Positions 17,008-26,508 are shown, counted from the stretch's first letter. The stretch: 64,000 nt of DNA from Haliea sp. (GCA_016704305.1 JADJAL010000009.1:94212-158211), one strand, 5' to 3'. Translations and numbers: made by a program. The notes: generated by a model from the letters alone, not told the origin.

Positions 17008-18270
17008 TTAATACCAGGTGGTGTAAAAATCGAAGCGCGCCCTGATCTCCGCTTCATCGAGGCCCAGGCTTTCAAAGCGATAATCAATGCGACCATGGCG
17101 GTCCCGCGCGCTGCTCGCGAGGTGTCGTTGAATGGCCTGCCGGGATACTGGGTCCAGGTCAATTTGTGCAAACTCGCAGATTCGCTCGATGGTTTTTTCC
17201 GGATTCTCCATGAAGGCATCAAAGGCGACGTGGAAAACGTTATCGCCTGGTATAGCCGCCGCTTGTTGCTGGCTGCGCCGCAGCATCTGTTCGAGCCGGT
17301 CTACCCAGGCCCGCGCTTCCTCGCGCAGGCGCCGCGGCCGGTACACCTGCCTGCTGGTGTACAGGATCATCGTGATCATGGACAACACCGCGCGCGCGGG
17401 ATCGCGATGGGTGAGGATGAGGCGGGCATCGGGAAATACAGTCAGGATTGCCTCCAGCTGATCCACATGCTGGGGGGATTTCAGGATCCAGCGCGCGCCA
17501 GGTGATTTGTTGCCTTGCGCCGGTTCCTGCTGAAGCATTTGCAGCACCTGCTTCAGAAATTCATAGCCTTTCACCTGCGAATGGTTGGCGTACCAGTCCC
17601 GATATTTGGGTACCTGGAATGCCCCTTCAAAGAAAAAGGAACGATAACCGAGCGCGCAGAGCGTCAGTTCCTCGTGCGGCGCATCGGTCGCCATTTCATG
17701 CATGCGCTTGAACAGCGGGATGATAAAACCGGTGGCATTCACGGCCAGATCCGCTGCCCGGCGCCGACGATCGGCTTGCCCCGGTTGTGGTGCGATCGGA
17801 TGCAGCGTTTGCCAGAGCGGCAGGTAGCGCAGCTGCGTGCACTGCGACAGCAGATTGTGCAGGTGCGTAGTCCCGGTGCGCGGCAGACCCGCGATAAAGA
17901 CCGGCCGATCTATTTTACGCTGCGCAATATCCGGCTGGCGCTTCAGCTGTTCCTGCAAACACAGCCGCGAGCACAATTGTTCATGCAGCACGGTTTGTAC
18001 GGTGATGCGCCCCATCGGCGTGAAGTGGTCGAGCGTATTGAGATCTTCCAGCAGCAGGCGAAAAGGCGCCCGGAAATCCTCGTCACCGAAATCATCCAGT
18101 CCCGTCGCCTGGATGGCGCGTTGTAACAAGCGCTGTTCATCTAGGCGGGTGAAGCGCCGGATCAATGTGTCTGGCACGGCATTCAGCAGGCGTACGGGCA
18201 GTGGCAACCACGGGTTGTCGAAGTCATCGATGCGATAGACGTCCGGGTAGCGCCGGCTGAACGCGCTCAC
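17008..18270 (-). CDS. sulfotransferase family protein
   Basis: This protein of 420 residues uses PAPS to transfer a sulfuryl group. The 5'-phosphosulfate loop is GLPRTGTTHLHNLLS near residue 130, and the 3'-phosphate loop is in LTHRDPARAVLSM. The size and helical N-terminal extension match the bacterial Sulfotransfer_3 type that acts on small molecules, sterols or lipids rather than on proteins. It starts at GTG 18270, which overlaps the stop of the propeller gene as GTGA, so the two are translationally coupled. The acceptor is unknown. Confidence 0.9.
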   Translation of the reverse strand: MSAFSRRYPDVYRIDDFDNPWLPLPVRLLNAVPDTLIRRFTRLDEQRLLQRAIQATGLDDFGDEDFRAPFRLLLEDLNTLDHFTPMGRITVQTVLHEQLCSRLCLQEQLKRQPDIAQRKIDRPVFIAGLPRTGTTHLHNLLSQCTQLRYLPLWQTLHPIAPQPGQADRRRRAADLAVNATGFIIPLFKRMHEMATDAPHEELTLCALGYRSFFFEGAFQVPKYRDWYANHSQVKGYEFLKQVLQMLQQEPAQGNKSPGARWILKSPQHVDQLEAILTVFPDARLILTHRDPARAVLSMITMILYTSRQVYRPRRLREEARAWVDRLEQMLRRSQQQAAAIPGDNVFHVAFDAFMENPEKTIERICEFAQIDLDPVSRQAIQRHLASSARDRHGRIDYRFESLGLDEAEIRARFDFYTTWY

Positions 18271-19925
18271 GGCGCATCCTGCATCATCACGATGCCAAAC
18301 AATGTGGTGGTGTACAACGCACCGCTGGTCGGGTGCAAAAACAGCACGCCCTGCCAGGCGTTGTAGCCGTGGCCCATGCCGGTGTGCTGGCGGTACACCG
18401 TTTCTCCGCTGTCGAAATCAATCGCGGAAAAATAGCCGCCGAGCGCCGGGCTGTCGTCATTGATATACATATACAAAAGGCCGGAGCGCAACGCCAGCTT
18501 CGCGCCAGCGATGCCTTTTTCCCGCGTTTGCCAGACCTGTTCGCAGTGATAGCGTCCATCGCCCTGGCGTATCGCATCCACGCGCGCGATCCCCGCGTGC
18601 GCATCGGGCATTGGGAATACGTGGTCGCCGTAATTGTTTTCCACCATGATGGAAAATCGGCCGCTTGGCCTGCCGGCGGCGTCCGCGTGTTCGAACGCCA
18701 GCGCACTCAGGTCGGTGCCGCTTTCGTTGTCCTTGAACAGTGGAACGGAGCATACCTTCTCGCCGTTGCTGCGGCGGTAGAGTTCGAGGTGAATGCGCGG
18801 CGCGGCGTTGTCGGTGATGGCTACCAGGCCATCCGCGACCGAACCAGCCAGCGTGACGGAGGTACCCGAACCGCGGGTGATATGGCCGGCCTTTGCCGCC
18901 GGTCCGCGATCGTATGCCTGACGCCAGTCCACAATGATCTTGTCATTGTCATTGTCATTGTCATTGTGATTGTGATTGTCACTGCCATCGACGTTCAGGC
19001 GATACAGCGCCTGGTCCGTCATCATGAATATGCCCTCCTCGCCAACGGCAAAGGAGTTTTCAATGATTTCGTCCCCGGATTTCCAAGTCGTGATGTCGCC
19101 GCTTCGCGCGTCCACCACGCCCACCAGGCCTTCGATGGTGGCATACCAGTAGCGCGCGACATCCTGGCCTGCTGCAGGCCACTCGGGCATGACCCAGGCA
19201 ACACTGTCCAGCTTCGGCCAGGGAAGTGTTTTCACATGCCGTGACAAATCGTATTCACGCACCAGTGTGAACGTCTCGACTGCGGGGTCCTCCGGTACCT
19301 GTATCACCAGCAGGGAATTGTCTGTGGTCGGCACGATCGCGCGATCCTGTCCGTCGAGATAAAAATACACGCCCGCGCCGAGATACTTCCATGGCATGAC
19401 GCCCTGTAGCGGAAACAGCCAGGAGCGCGGCGGCAGATCGAACGAGGCGAGCTCTTGCAGCGTCCCGGCATCCAGCAACTCCAACTGGAAATTGGTCGCA
19501 TTGCCGTGGATCGCGACGATCCTGCCCCTGCTGTCAAAGGTGAGCGTGCCGTATCCGCCGAAGCCCTGGGTGCGTGAGCGAATAATGCTGTTGAGCCCAA
19601 GCGGCCCCGGCGCGTCGTTCACGTCGCTAACGTACGCATCGTTGTGCATGTTGCTGCCGCCGCTGGCCATGCCGGGATGTTGGGGTAACGGTACGTGGGA
19701 GATTGCATGGGTGGTTGCCGGTGGCAGGAAACGGGTGAAAAGGCCGTATGCCGGCTTTACGGTTTCACTGGAGGTAATAACTCGCCAGCCCTGCGACGGC
19801 AGCAACAGGCACTCCGGTATCGGTGCGCTGGAGTGCGCAAACGCGAGTCGCTCGCCATCGCAGGCTCGCGTCATCAGCCACCAGCATGCCAGCAGAGCAG
19901 GCAGCACAGCGGCCGCCAAATACAC
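18267..19925 (-). CDS. exported beta-propeller-like protein of unknown function
   Basis: This protein of 552 residues starts at a GTG with a hydrophobic leader (YLAAAVLPALLACWWLM). Repeated blade-like strands (GVVDARSGDITTW, YFSAIDFDSGETVY and similar) suggest a PQQ/quinoprotein-like propeller, but no cofactor motif is clear. Two marked aromatic patches, WLFPLQGVMPW and HTGMGHGYNAWQG, look like family-specific motifs. A hexanucleotide repeat encodes an Asn/Asp/His run near residue 320. Coupling to the sulfotransferase and proximity to the dipeptidase suggest a shared envelope or periplasmic role. Confidence 0.75.
   Translation of the reverse strand: MYLAAAVLPALLACWWLMTRACDGERLAFAHSSAPIPECLLLPSQGWRVITSSETVKPAYGLFTRFLPPATTHAISHVPLPQHPGMASGGSNMHNDAYVSDVNDAPGPLGLNSIIRSRTQGFGGYGTLTFDSRGRIVAIHGNATNFQLELLDAGTLQELASFDLPPRSWLFPLQGVMPWKYLGAGVYFYLDGQDRAIVPTTDNSLLVIQVPEDPAVETFTLVREYDLSRHVKTLPWPKLDSVAWVMPEWPAAGQDVARYWYATIEGLVGVVDARSGDITTWKSGDEIIENSFAVGEEGIFMMTDQALYRLNVDGSDNHNHNDNDNDNDKIIVDWRQAYDRGPAAKAGHITRGSGTSVTLAGSVADGLVAITDNAAPRIHLELYRRSNGEKVCSVPLFKDNESGTDLSALAFEHADAAGRPSGRFSIMVENNYGDHVFPMPDAHAGIARVDAIRQGDGRYHCEQVWQTREKGIAGAKLALRSGLLYMYINDDSPALGGYFSAIDFDSGETVYRQHTGMGHGYNAWQGVLFLHPTSGALYTTTLFGIVMMQDAP
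18941..18982 (+). repeat. seven-unit hexanucleotide repeat inside the propeller gene
   Basis: Units read TGTCAT four times, TGTGAT twice and TGTCAC once. They encode alternating Asn-Asp and Asn-His on the minus strand. Changes in unit number keep the reading frame, because the unit is six bases long. Confidence 0.95.
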
Positions 19926-20014
19926 CGCAGAAAATCGATTTCCTGTTCATGGGTTGCTTTCGACAGCGGGACGCTGCGCACGCCAGCCCCACACTGCGAA
20001 CGCCGGAAACACCA

Positions 20015-20398
20015 TCAGTATGGTGGGGACAGTGGAGTAGAACGGGGCGGGCGTTCCCTGAGGCTGTGCATCAGGTAGGTCAGCCCGATAGCGATAGCGG
20101 AGGGAACGAGCGTGGCCAGCGGCAGGGCCATCACGCCAAGCGCATTGCTTCTCGCCAGTCGCTCACACAAGCGCAGGATAAAACCTGATACGAAGAAGGT
20201 GTAGATGGTTTGCTTTAACGCGGCGGGCAGCGCGGCCAGTGCGCCATGGGAAAAGTTGATGGCGTAGACCACCAGGCCCAGGAACAAGGCTGCCTTCCAG
20301 GCGGTGCTGACATCCACGTATTTAAGTACGAACGATTGCGGCGATGCTTTCATTACGTCACTGTTGTCCAGTGTCTCCCCATTATTTTTATACTTCAC
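20015..20398 (-). CDS. small integral membrane protein, unknown
   Basis: This protein has 127 residues (or 112 from the internal ATG at 20353). Three hydrophobic helices are seen: AALFLGLVVYAINF, ALKQTIYTFFVSGFIL and GVMALPLATLVPSAIAIGL. The pattern, with SFVLKYVDVSTAWKAALF at the front, looks like a conserved membrane protein rather than chance, but I know no function. It precedes the propeller gene by 89 nt on the same strand and may head that operon. Confidence 0.6.
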   Translation of the reverse strand: MKYKNNGETLDNSDVMKASPQSFVLKYVDVSTAWKAALFLGLVVYAINFSHGALAALPAALKQTIYTFFVSGFILRLCERLARSNALGVMALPLATLVPSAIAIGLTYLMHSLRERPPRSTPLSPPY

Positions 20399-20521
20399 GT
20401 ACTACAGTTTACACGCTGACCTTGGGACGAGGACAGATGGTGCACGGCGATGTGGGAGAAGTTTGAGCATGGGGCTGGACAAACGCGCCAGCAATGAATT
20501 ACGTTACGTGGGCGTCATGTA

Positions 20522-20538
20522 ATTCAGTGACGCTGAAT
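20522..20538. promoter_or_regulatory. inverted repeat ATTCAG-N5-CTGAAT
   Basis: A perfect 6-bp inverted repeat with a 5-base centre lies in the region between the divergent membrane-protein and M48 protease genes. Size and symmetry suit a dimeric regulator. No T-run follows, so it is not a terminator. Identity of the binder is unknown. Confidence 0.35.
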
Positions 20539-20695
20539 GCTCTGGCGCAAAACTATAATATTTCGTAGCAATAACCAGGCGCTTGAAGTCAGGCAGAGCG
20601 CATAGAAATAGGGATGTTTCAAATTGATCAATGCATTTCTAATTGATCCACACCCGCAACATTGTGCGCGGATCCTTGATGTTCGATCAAAGTCG

Positions 20696-21976
20696 ATGAT
20701 ATTACGGGTCATGTGCGGAGTGCTCGCCAGTATTATCATGCTGTTGTGTGGTTGCACTTCGACCAAAAGCGTCGCCCCGCTAAACGTTGCCCTGGAAGAG
20801 GACTACATCCCCCTGCAAGAAGAAGTTTGGGCGATTGCGCAGGCCGACAGCCTTCATGAGACCTTGCTTTCCAAAGGTATGGTGGTCAAAGACGAGCAGG
20901 CTGACGCGTTATTCTTGACTGTGAAGCATCGCCTGCTCAAAGATCAGCCGCAAATTGCTGAGCATATTCGTATTTACCTGCTGCGTTCACCTGACGCCAA
21001 TGCTGCGGCGCTGCCGAACGGCATTATCTATATTCACGCGGGACTTTTTCCGATACTGGACAATGAAGACCAACTCGCGGCTATTATCGGACACGAAATC
21101 GCCCACGTGGTTGATCGACACTCCCTGAGGGCGGTCATCAATCAGAAGAATACTTTTATTGGCGCGCATGTGGCGGATCTTATGACAGGCGGTTTGGGCC
21201 TGGTCTATTTTCCCGCGCTGGCATCACTGAGCAGTTTCTCTCGCGAACAGGAGGAGGAGGCTGACATGCAAGCAGTTATCTGGCTGCAAGCTGCCGGATA
21301 TCAGCCTGAGGCCGCGATTGAGGTGTTTAGAAATTTTACGACGATTCCCGGCGCGCAGCACAATCAAGCATCCATTTACAGCAGCCATCCTTCGCAGCAA
21401 CAACGTATCGCCAGCCTTGAGCAGCAACTGTCAGTGAAGGAGGCTACACCCTCTCCCAGTCCGGATTTATCGCCGGAATTCCTCGCGGTGCGTGTCACCC
21501 AGACGGAGGCTGTAGTCGAAATGCATTTGCGCGATCACCGATACATACTCGCGGAAACGGATCTTGATCGAATAGCAGGGAATCTCCCACAGCAGAGCAG
21601 GGTCGAGTACTACCGTGGTGAGATTGATTTCGGTCGCGCCCGTAATCCCGGTGACGCCACCCGTGAGGCGTATTGGATACAATCAGGAAAAACCAATTTT
21701 TCTTCAGCAAATTATGCATTGTTTGAGAATCAGAAGGACCAGAATCTCCAGCAAGCGGTGCTGCACTTCAACCTGGCAGCAAATGGCGAGCCGCAGCAAG
21801 TGAATGCCATGAAACGCCTAGGTGAGGTATACCTATACCAAGGTGATAATCAGGAAGCTGTTAATTGGCTTCGGCGTTATTTGAACACAGCACCTGATGC
21901 GGGTGATGCACGATACGTGAATTCGCTCATCAAGAAGGCGCAGAACACAAATACCAGGAAGGAGATCGAATCATGA
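20696..21976 (+). CDS. M48 family metalloprotease lipoprotein
   Basis: This protein is 426 residues from ATG 20696, giving a lipoprotein signal ending LLCGC; an in-frame ATG at 20624 adds 24 residues before it. Zinc ligands are His133 and His137 in HEIAH, with Glu134 as catalyst; the third ligand lies in SREQEEEAD. The architecture, protease then TPR-like helices to the C-terminus, matches BepA/YfgC-like periplasmic proteases that monitor outer-membrane assembly. Its stop overlaps the next gene's ATG (ATGA). The central loop has lower similarity to standard BepA. Confidence 0.9.
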   Translation: MILRVMCGVLASIIMLLCGCTSTKSVAPLNVALEEDYIPLQEEVWAIAQADSLHETLLSKGMVVKDEQADALFLTVKHRLLKDQPQIAEHIRIYLLRSPDANAAALPNGIIYIHAGLFPILDNEDQLAAIIGHEIAHVVDRHSLRAVINQKNTFIGAHVADLMTGGLGLVYFPALASLSSFSREQEEEADMQAVIWLQAAGYQPEAAIEVFRNFTTIPGAQHNQASIYSSHPSQQQRIASLEQQLSVKEATPSPSPDLSPEFLAVRVTQTEAVVEMHLRDHRYILAETDLDRIAGNLPQQSRVEYYRGEIDFGRARNPGDATREAYWIQSGKTNFSSANYALFENQKDQNLQQAVLHFNLAANGEPQQVNAMKRLGEVYLYQGDNQEAVNWLRRYLNTAPDAGDARYVNSLIKKAQNTNTRKEIES

Positions 21977-22808
21977 AGGGATTGACAACTTTGATGGTGG
22001 TAATGTCATTCGCCATCCTTGGGGGCTGTAGCACAACCACCGCCCGAACGCATCCGGATATAGAAGCGCAACTTAAAGCAGTTAAACGTGTAGTCATTGC
22101 ACCACCAGAGATTGAAGTGACATTGATAACCTTCACCGGCGAAAACGAACGGATAACCGCTACCGAAGAGACAATTCGTAGGAAGTCCTCAATATCACCA
22201 AAAGGGAGCTGGAAGCAGGAGGTTATGAGGTAGTCGATTTCGACTTTGCAGCGGCAAAGCAGCAGGACGAAACTTTGGCCACCCTGATCACCGATTTTGT
22301 CACTGGCTACGATAATGCGAAGGAAGAACTGCAGCACGGTAAAGCTATATCTCTCGAGGAAGCCAAAAACATCCGCGCATCTCTCGGCGAGGTTGCTACA
22401 CGGGTGGCCGCCGCAGCGGAAGCCGATGCCGTGGTATTGGTGCGGTTCGGAGGATTTGAAAAGTCGGAAGGACAAATTGCCAAAGATGTGGGTACAAGCC
22501 TATTGATAGGCGTTATTTCCTTAGGCACAGTTATTCCGATACAACCTACCTCGGGTGCTTTTACTGAAGTTGCTCTGATTGATGGCTATAGCGGAGACAT
22601 CCTTTGGACGGATATCCGTGGCGGCGCATTGTCCTCTGAGCTTACCGATATGCTTTTGGATCAACTGCCGGACGACATCGATGATGCTGTCGTTGCTGAT
22701 TCCGTTACCGACCCTGTCATTACTGAAGTCGTTGCTACTGATGTCATCGGCGCTGAGACGGATACTACCTCGTTGCAAGCTGAGAAAACGCAACCCGCAG
22801 CGGAGTAG
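21973..22808 (+). pseudogene. lipoprotein of unknown function, frameshifted
   Basis: ATG overlaps the M48 protease stop. The first frame gives a lipoprotein signal (AILGGCSTTT) and runs to about residue 70. It then goes out of frame near 22180, where one missing base in ATTCGTAGGAAG would restore EVLNITKRELEAGG. The second part reads to a stop at 22808 and contains LLIGVISLGTVIP and an acidic, Val-rich tail (VVADSVTDPVITEVVATDV). Reconstructed length is about 278 residues. The middle resembles lipoproteins with a TolB/DUF-like domain, but I cannot name the family. Close coupling suggests it works with the protease. Confidence 0.8.
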
Positions 22809-22829
22809 CGGGAATCAAGAAGAGCGAAT

Positions 22830-25046
22830 TCAGTAGCTATACCGCACCGTGACCCCATACGTGCGCGGCGCCTGCAGCCATTCGGCTTCGGTGCCGGAGT
22901 ACGCGATGGGTGCGGCAGTCAGTGATGAATAGGCCTCGTCCGTCGCATTCTTCACCCACAGCGCTGCGTCCCACTCCGTATTGCGCCATCCGAGACGAAC
23001 ATTCACCAGCGTCTGGTCCTGCTCCGCGCTCGCAGGCTGGTAGGTGGGATTGTTGAAATGGTCGCTCATGAAGCTGTAGTCGCCGCGCAGGTAGGTCACG
23101 CCGTCCGCCAGCGGCAGGAGCAGGGTGGCCGAGATATTGCCAGTCCAGTCGGGCGCATACGGTACTTCGAAGTCGAGCGCTTCCAGTTCGCCCTCCGTGT
23201 ATTGCGCGTCCAGGTACTGCAGGCCGCCGCTCAGCAGCAGGAAATCCCAGGGTGCGGCGTTGACGCTCAGATCCACGCCACTGCTGGTCCCCTGGGCGGC
23301 GTTGCTGACAAACGTGCCGACGCCGGTCGACTGCTGGGCGAGAAACTGCAGCTCATCAAACTCTGTGTAAAACGCGCTGGCATTGACTTGCAGCCGGTTG
23401 TCCAGCCACTGTGATTTGATGCCGAGTTCATAGTTGGTGGTGTCTTCGTCGTCAAACTCGCGTTGCGCGCCTTCACCGGCAACGCCGTTGAAACCGCCTG
23501 ATTTTGAGCCGGTCGTTATCGAGGTAAACAGCATGGTCTCGTCTGTCATGAACCAGGTCAGGTTGGCGAGCCAGGTAAAGCCGTCGGCGTTGCGGTGGAA
23601 GTCGTTGTCGACCGGGGCAAAGGCGCGCTGCACCAGTGCGCCACCGACCGCAGCGGCCGCGGCCGTGGAGTAAGGCCCGCTGCAGCGGTCTGCCGATTTG
23701 TCCTCGCGCGTATAGCGCAGGCCCAGCGTTGTCGCCCACTGCTCGGTGATGTTGTAGGTGGTCTGGCCGAACGTCGCGAACGACTCGGTTGTCCATTTGT
23801 TGTCGAGGAACACCGTGTCACCGGGTTGCGCCAGTACGCCGAACGCGGGGCCCAATCCGGTTTGCGCGCCGCCCACCGCGATCATGTCCTCGCCGACGAT
23901 GACGCCAGCGTCACCGCTGCCGCCACGCGTCAGTTGTTCCCACGCATAGAACGAGCCCAGCATGTACTGCAGCGGCCCGTCCAGGTCACTGGTCAGGCGC
24001 AGCTCCTGTGTCCACAGTTCGCCCGTGTACTTGTCATCCACGACGGCCAGTATCGACAGGTCGGAGCGGTCGGCGTCGGTTGACGATTTGTAGTCGTACT
24101 TATTCCACGACGAGAGCGAGGTCAGGGTGGCGGTGTCGAATTCATAGTCGAGCTTGATATTCGCGGCGTCGGACTGCAGATCGAAGTTGGAGTCGACATC
24201 GACGTTGTTCTTGTAGTCGAACGCGTCATTCTTCGGCACCGGCAGACCCTGGGCGATCAGTTGATCGGTGACTGCAGCGGTCTGGGTGGCGTCGGCGCCG
24301 CAGCAACTGGTGTTGCGATCTACGTGGCTGGCGGTCAGTTGCGCGGTGAGCTCTTCGGTCGGTTGCCACAGTAATTTGCTGCGTATGTTCCAGTCCTTGG
24401 CCGCATTGAGATCGTCGCCGGTATCACTTTCCAGCCAACCGTCGTATTCATGCCAGCTGCCGGAGAGCAGGTAGGCCACTGAATCGCTGATCGGCCCGGT
24501 GACCGAACCTTCGTATTTTTGCAGGGAGTAATCGCCGAGAGAGGCCTCGACATAACCCTCGGTCTCCTCCCTGTTGGGCGATTTCGTGATGACGCTGACC
24601 ACGCCGGCATTGCTGTTTTTGCCGTACAGGGTGCCCTGCGGCCCCTGCAGCACCTCGATGCGTTCGATATCGGTCAGGTCGGACATGCCGAGGCCGGAGC
24701 GCCCCATGTAGACGCCGTCGACGATAAACGCCACCGAGGCTTCCAGCGAAGGATCGTTCTGGCTGGTGCCGAAGCCGCGAATGCGCAGCGCGGAAGCAAA
24801 CGGATTGATGTTGGTGCTGACCGTCAATGCCGGCACCAACGCCGCCACGTCGACAATATCGTTGATGCCCGCTTCCTGTATCGTGTTGGCGGAAAGCGCA
24901 TTCACCGTCACGGGAATATCCTGCAGGCTCTCGGCGCGCTTGGTGGCAGTCACGATGACTTCCTCCAGCGCAGCATGCTGGGCAAGTACCGCATTGCTGG
25001 ACAGCCAGAGTGCGATGGCTGTGACTGTTGTTTGCAATATGCGCAT
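22830..25046 (-). CDS. TonB-dependent outer-membrane receptor
   Basis: This protein has 738 residues. A signal peptide (MRILQTTVTAIALWLSSNAV) is followed by the TonB box region LEEVIVTATKRAESLQDIPV and the plug domain (RIRGFGTSQND, IERIEVLQGPQGTLYGKN). A long beta-barrel with alternating aromatic strands follows and ends in the terminal YSY. The family imports siderophores, vitamin B12, glycans or hydrophobic compounds using proton-motive energy. It is divergent from the haloalkane dehalogenase gene, which hints that uptake and hydrolysis may share a substrate. The start has an AGGGAAG ribosome site. Confidence 0.95.
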   Translation of the reverse strand: MRILQTTVTAIALWLSSNAVLAQHAALEEVIVTATKRAESLQDIPVTVNALSANTIQEAGINDIVDVAALVPALTVSTNINPFASALRIRGFGTSQNDPSLEASVAFIVDGVYMGRSGLGMSDLTDIERIEVLQGPQGTLYGKNSNAGVVSVITKSPNREETEGYVEASLGDYSLQKYEGSVTGPISDSVAYLLSGSWHEYDGWLESDTGDDLNAAKDWNIRSKLLWQPTEELTAQLTASHVDRNTSCCGADATQTAAVTDQLIAQGLPVPKNDAFDYKNNVDVDSNFDLQSDAANIKLDYEFDTATLTSLSSWNKYDYKSSTDADRSDLSILAVVDDKYTGELWTQELRLTSDLDGPLQYMLGSFYAWEQLTRGGSGDAGVIVGEDMIAVGGAQTGLGPAFGVLAQPGDTVFLDNKWTTESFATFGQTTYNITEQWATTLGLRYTREDKSADRCSGPYSTAAAAAVGGALVQRAFAPVDNDFHRNADGFTWLANLTWFMTDETMLFTSITTGSKSGGFNGVAGEGAQREFDDEDTTNYELGIKSQWLDNRLQVNASAFYTEFDELQFLAQQSTGVGTFVSNAAQGTSSGVDLSVNAAPWDFLLLSGGLQYLDAQYTEGELEALDFEVPYAPDWTGNISATLLLPLADGVTYLRGDYSFMSDHFNNPTYQPASAEQDQTLVNVRLGWRNTEWDAALWVKNATDEAYSSLTAAPIAYSGTEAEWLQAPRTYGVTVRYSY

Positions 25047-25337
25047 GCTGGCTCTTCCCTTATGGTTTTATGGAAACTCAGCCCGAGAAATCAGCACAAA
25101 CCGTGCCTTGAATATAATGACACATATTATGCAAATAAATAGCCGATTCAAGCGCTAGTTCGTTTATTTCTGGCGCTATTCGATATGTCACGGCCGGACG
25201 GAAGCCCTGGTTGCCAGCACCGTGCGGCGGCAGCTTCTACCTAAGTGGCATATATTGTGCCAATATAAACACCGTGATAGTTTGGCTTGCCGCGCAGGTC
25301 ATTGCTCCGGTTATCGCACAGCACAGAGGCATCCACC
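25047..25337. promoter_or_regulatory. divergent promoter region, TonB receptor/dehalogenase
   Basis: About 290 bases of AT-rich DNA separate the two divergent starts. It contains ATAATG and TATTAT clusters near 25115-25135 and a 17-bp inverted repeat TGGCA-N7-TGCCA at 25246-25262. I could not define promoters with confidence. Confidence 0.45.
25246..25262. promoter_or_regulatory. inverted repeat TGGCA-N7-TGCCA
   Basis: This is a perfect 5-bp inverted repeat with a 7-base AT-rich centre, 76 nt before the dehalogenase ATG. Spacing and symmetry fit a dimeric repressor or activator site. It is a candidate operator only. Confidence 0.4.
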
Positions 25338-26333
25338 ATGCAGTTTTTTCGTACCCCGGATGAGCGCTTCGAGAATCTCGCCGATTACTCCTTCGCACCC
25401 CATTACCTGCAAATTGCCGACACCGAGGGCGGCGAGCTGCGCATGCATTACCTGGATGAAGGCGCGAAGGACGGCCCGGTGGTCCTGTTGCTGCACGGCC
25501 AGCCAACCTGGTCGTACCTGTATCGCCATATGATTCCACCGCTGGTAGCCGCGGGATTTCGCGTACTCGCGCCAGACCTGATTGGCTTCGGGCGCTCCGA
25601 CAAGCCTACGAGCACGCAGGACTACACCTATGCCCGGCACATCAGCTGGATGAGTGAATGGCTCCTCGCGCTGGATCTTCGCGGTATTACCGTGTTTTTC
25701 CAGGACTGGGGCAGCCTGATCGGGCTGCGCCTGGTGGCCGCTTATCCCGAGCGCTTCGATCATGTGGTGCTTGCAAATGGCGGCCTGCCTACAAGTATGG
25801 TGCCGGCGCAGTACACCGCGTATCTCAAGGAGGCCTACCTGACGTTGCCAGTGGTAAAGGCAGAAGAACTCGGCGCGCGTTTTCGCGATACCAGCGGCAT
25901 TCCCGGCTTTCTGTACTGGCGTAAATTTTGTGCCGAGAGCCCCCAACTCGATATCGGAAACCTGATGGCCGCTATTTCCACCACGCCGATAACCGCCGAG
26001 GTCGAGAGGGCCTATCGCGCGCCATTCCCGGACCAGGAATACCTGGCGGGCGCGCGCAGGTTCCCCAGCCTGGTGCCGGTGTTTCGGGACGAACCCGAGG
26101 TCGAGGAGAATACAGCGGCCTGGGAGGTGCTGCGCCGCTTCGATAAACCGTTCATGCTGGCGTTTTCCGACAACGACCCGGTGACGGCGGGTGGCGACAA
26201 AAAATTCCTGGCGGAGGTGCCGGGCGCGCAAGGTGTCAAACACCGCACCATCACCAACGCAGGGCACTTTTTACAGGAGGATCAACCGGCACAGTGCGTG
26301 CAGGCGATCCTGGATATCACCGGTCGCGCGTGA
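25338..26333 (+). CDS. haloalkane dehalogenase family protein
   Basis: This protein is 331 residues from ATG 25338 (MQFFRTPDERF). It cleaves carbon-halogen bonds in the usual family reaction via an Asp-alkyl ester. Asp123 is followed by Trp124 in FFQDWGS, the signature nucleophile plus halide-binding Trp; HGQPTWSY at 53-60 is the oxyanion region; the acid is in FSDNDPVTAG and the base is His310 in NAGHFLQED. These fit subfamily HLD-I. No signal peptide is visible. A decayed copy of its 3' end lies at 28686-28804, beyond the SYLF/DUF2092 genes. Confidence 0.92.
   Translation: MQFFRTPDERFENLADYSFAPHYLQIADTEGGELRMHYLDEGAKDGPVVLLLHGQPTWSYLYRHMIPPLVAAGFRVLAPDLIGFGRSDKPTSTQDYTYARHISWMSEWLLALDLRGITVFFQDWGSLIGLRLVAAYPERFDHVVLANGGLPTSMVPAQYTAYLKEAYLTLPVVKAEELGARFRDTSGIPGFLYWRKFCAESPQLDIGNLMAAISTTPITAEVERAYRAPFPDQEYLAGARRFPSLVPVFRDEPEVEENTAAWEVLRRFDKPFMLAFSDNDPVTAGGDKKFLAEVPGAQGVKHRTITNAGHFLQEDQPAQCVQAILDITGRA
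26213..26330 (+). repeat. left copy of the island B direct repeat
   Basis: These are the last codons of the haloalkane dehalogenase gene. The bases covering NAGHFLQEDQPAQ and LDIT recur almost unchanged at 28686-28804 in the same orientation. Confidence 0.85.
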
Positions 26334-26508
26334 CTACACTCAGACCATAGCAAGAAAAGACCGGGTACAGGGCTTACAAAAAGGCGTCCAAGACCGTTAG
26401 AGTGCTACCCCAATTGACGGTCGCTTGCCCGAATCGGGAGCGTACACAAATTCGTTACCTGTCATCGCAGGTGTAACCCTGACATATTCATCAACGGAGA
26501 AAAGTCTC

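Noticed and set aside
18941..18982. Short tandem repeats considered as a CRISPR array
   Set aside because: Units are six bases with no spacers and lie inside a coding region. No cas genes are present.
23058..24083. Long plus-strand frames opposite the TonB receptor
   Set aside because: They are antisense shadows of GC-rich coding DNA without start signals.
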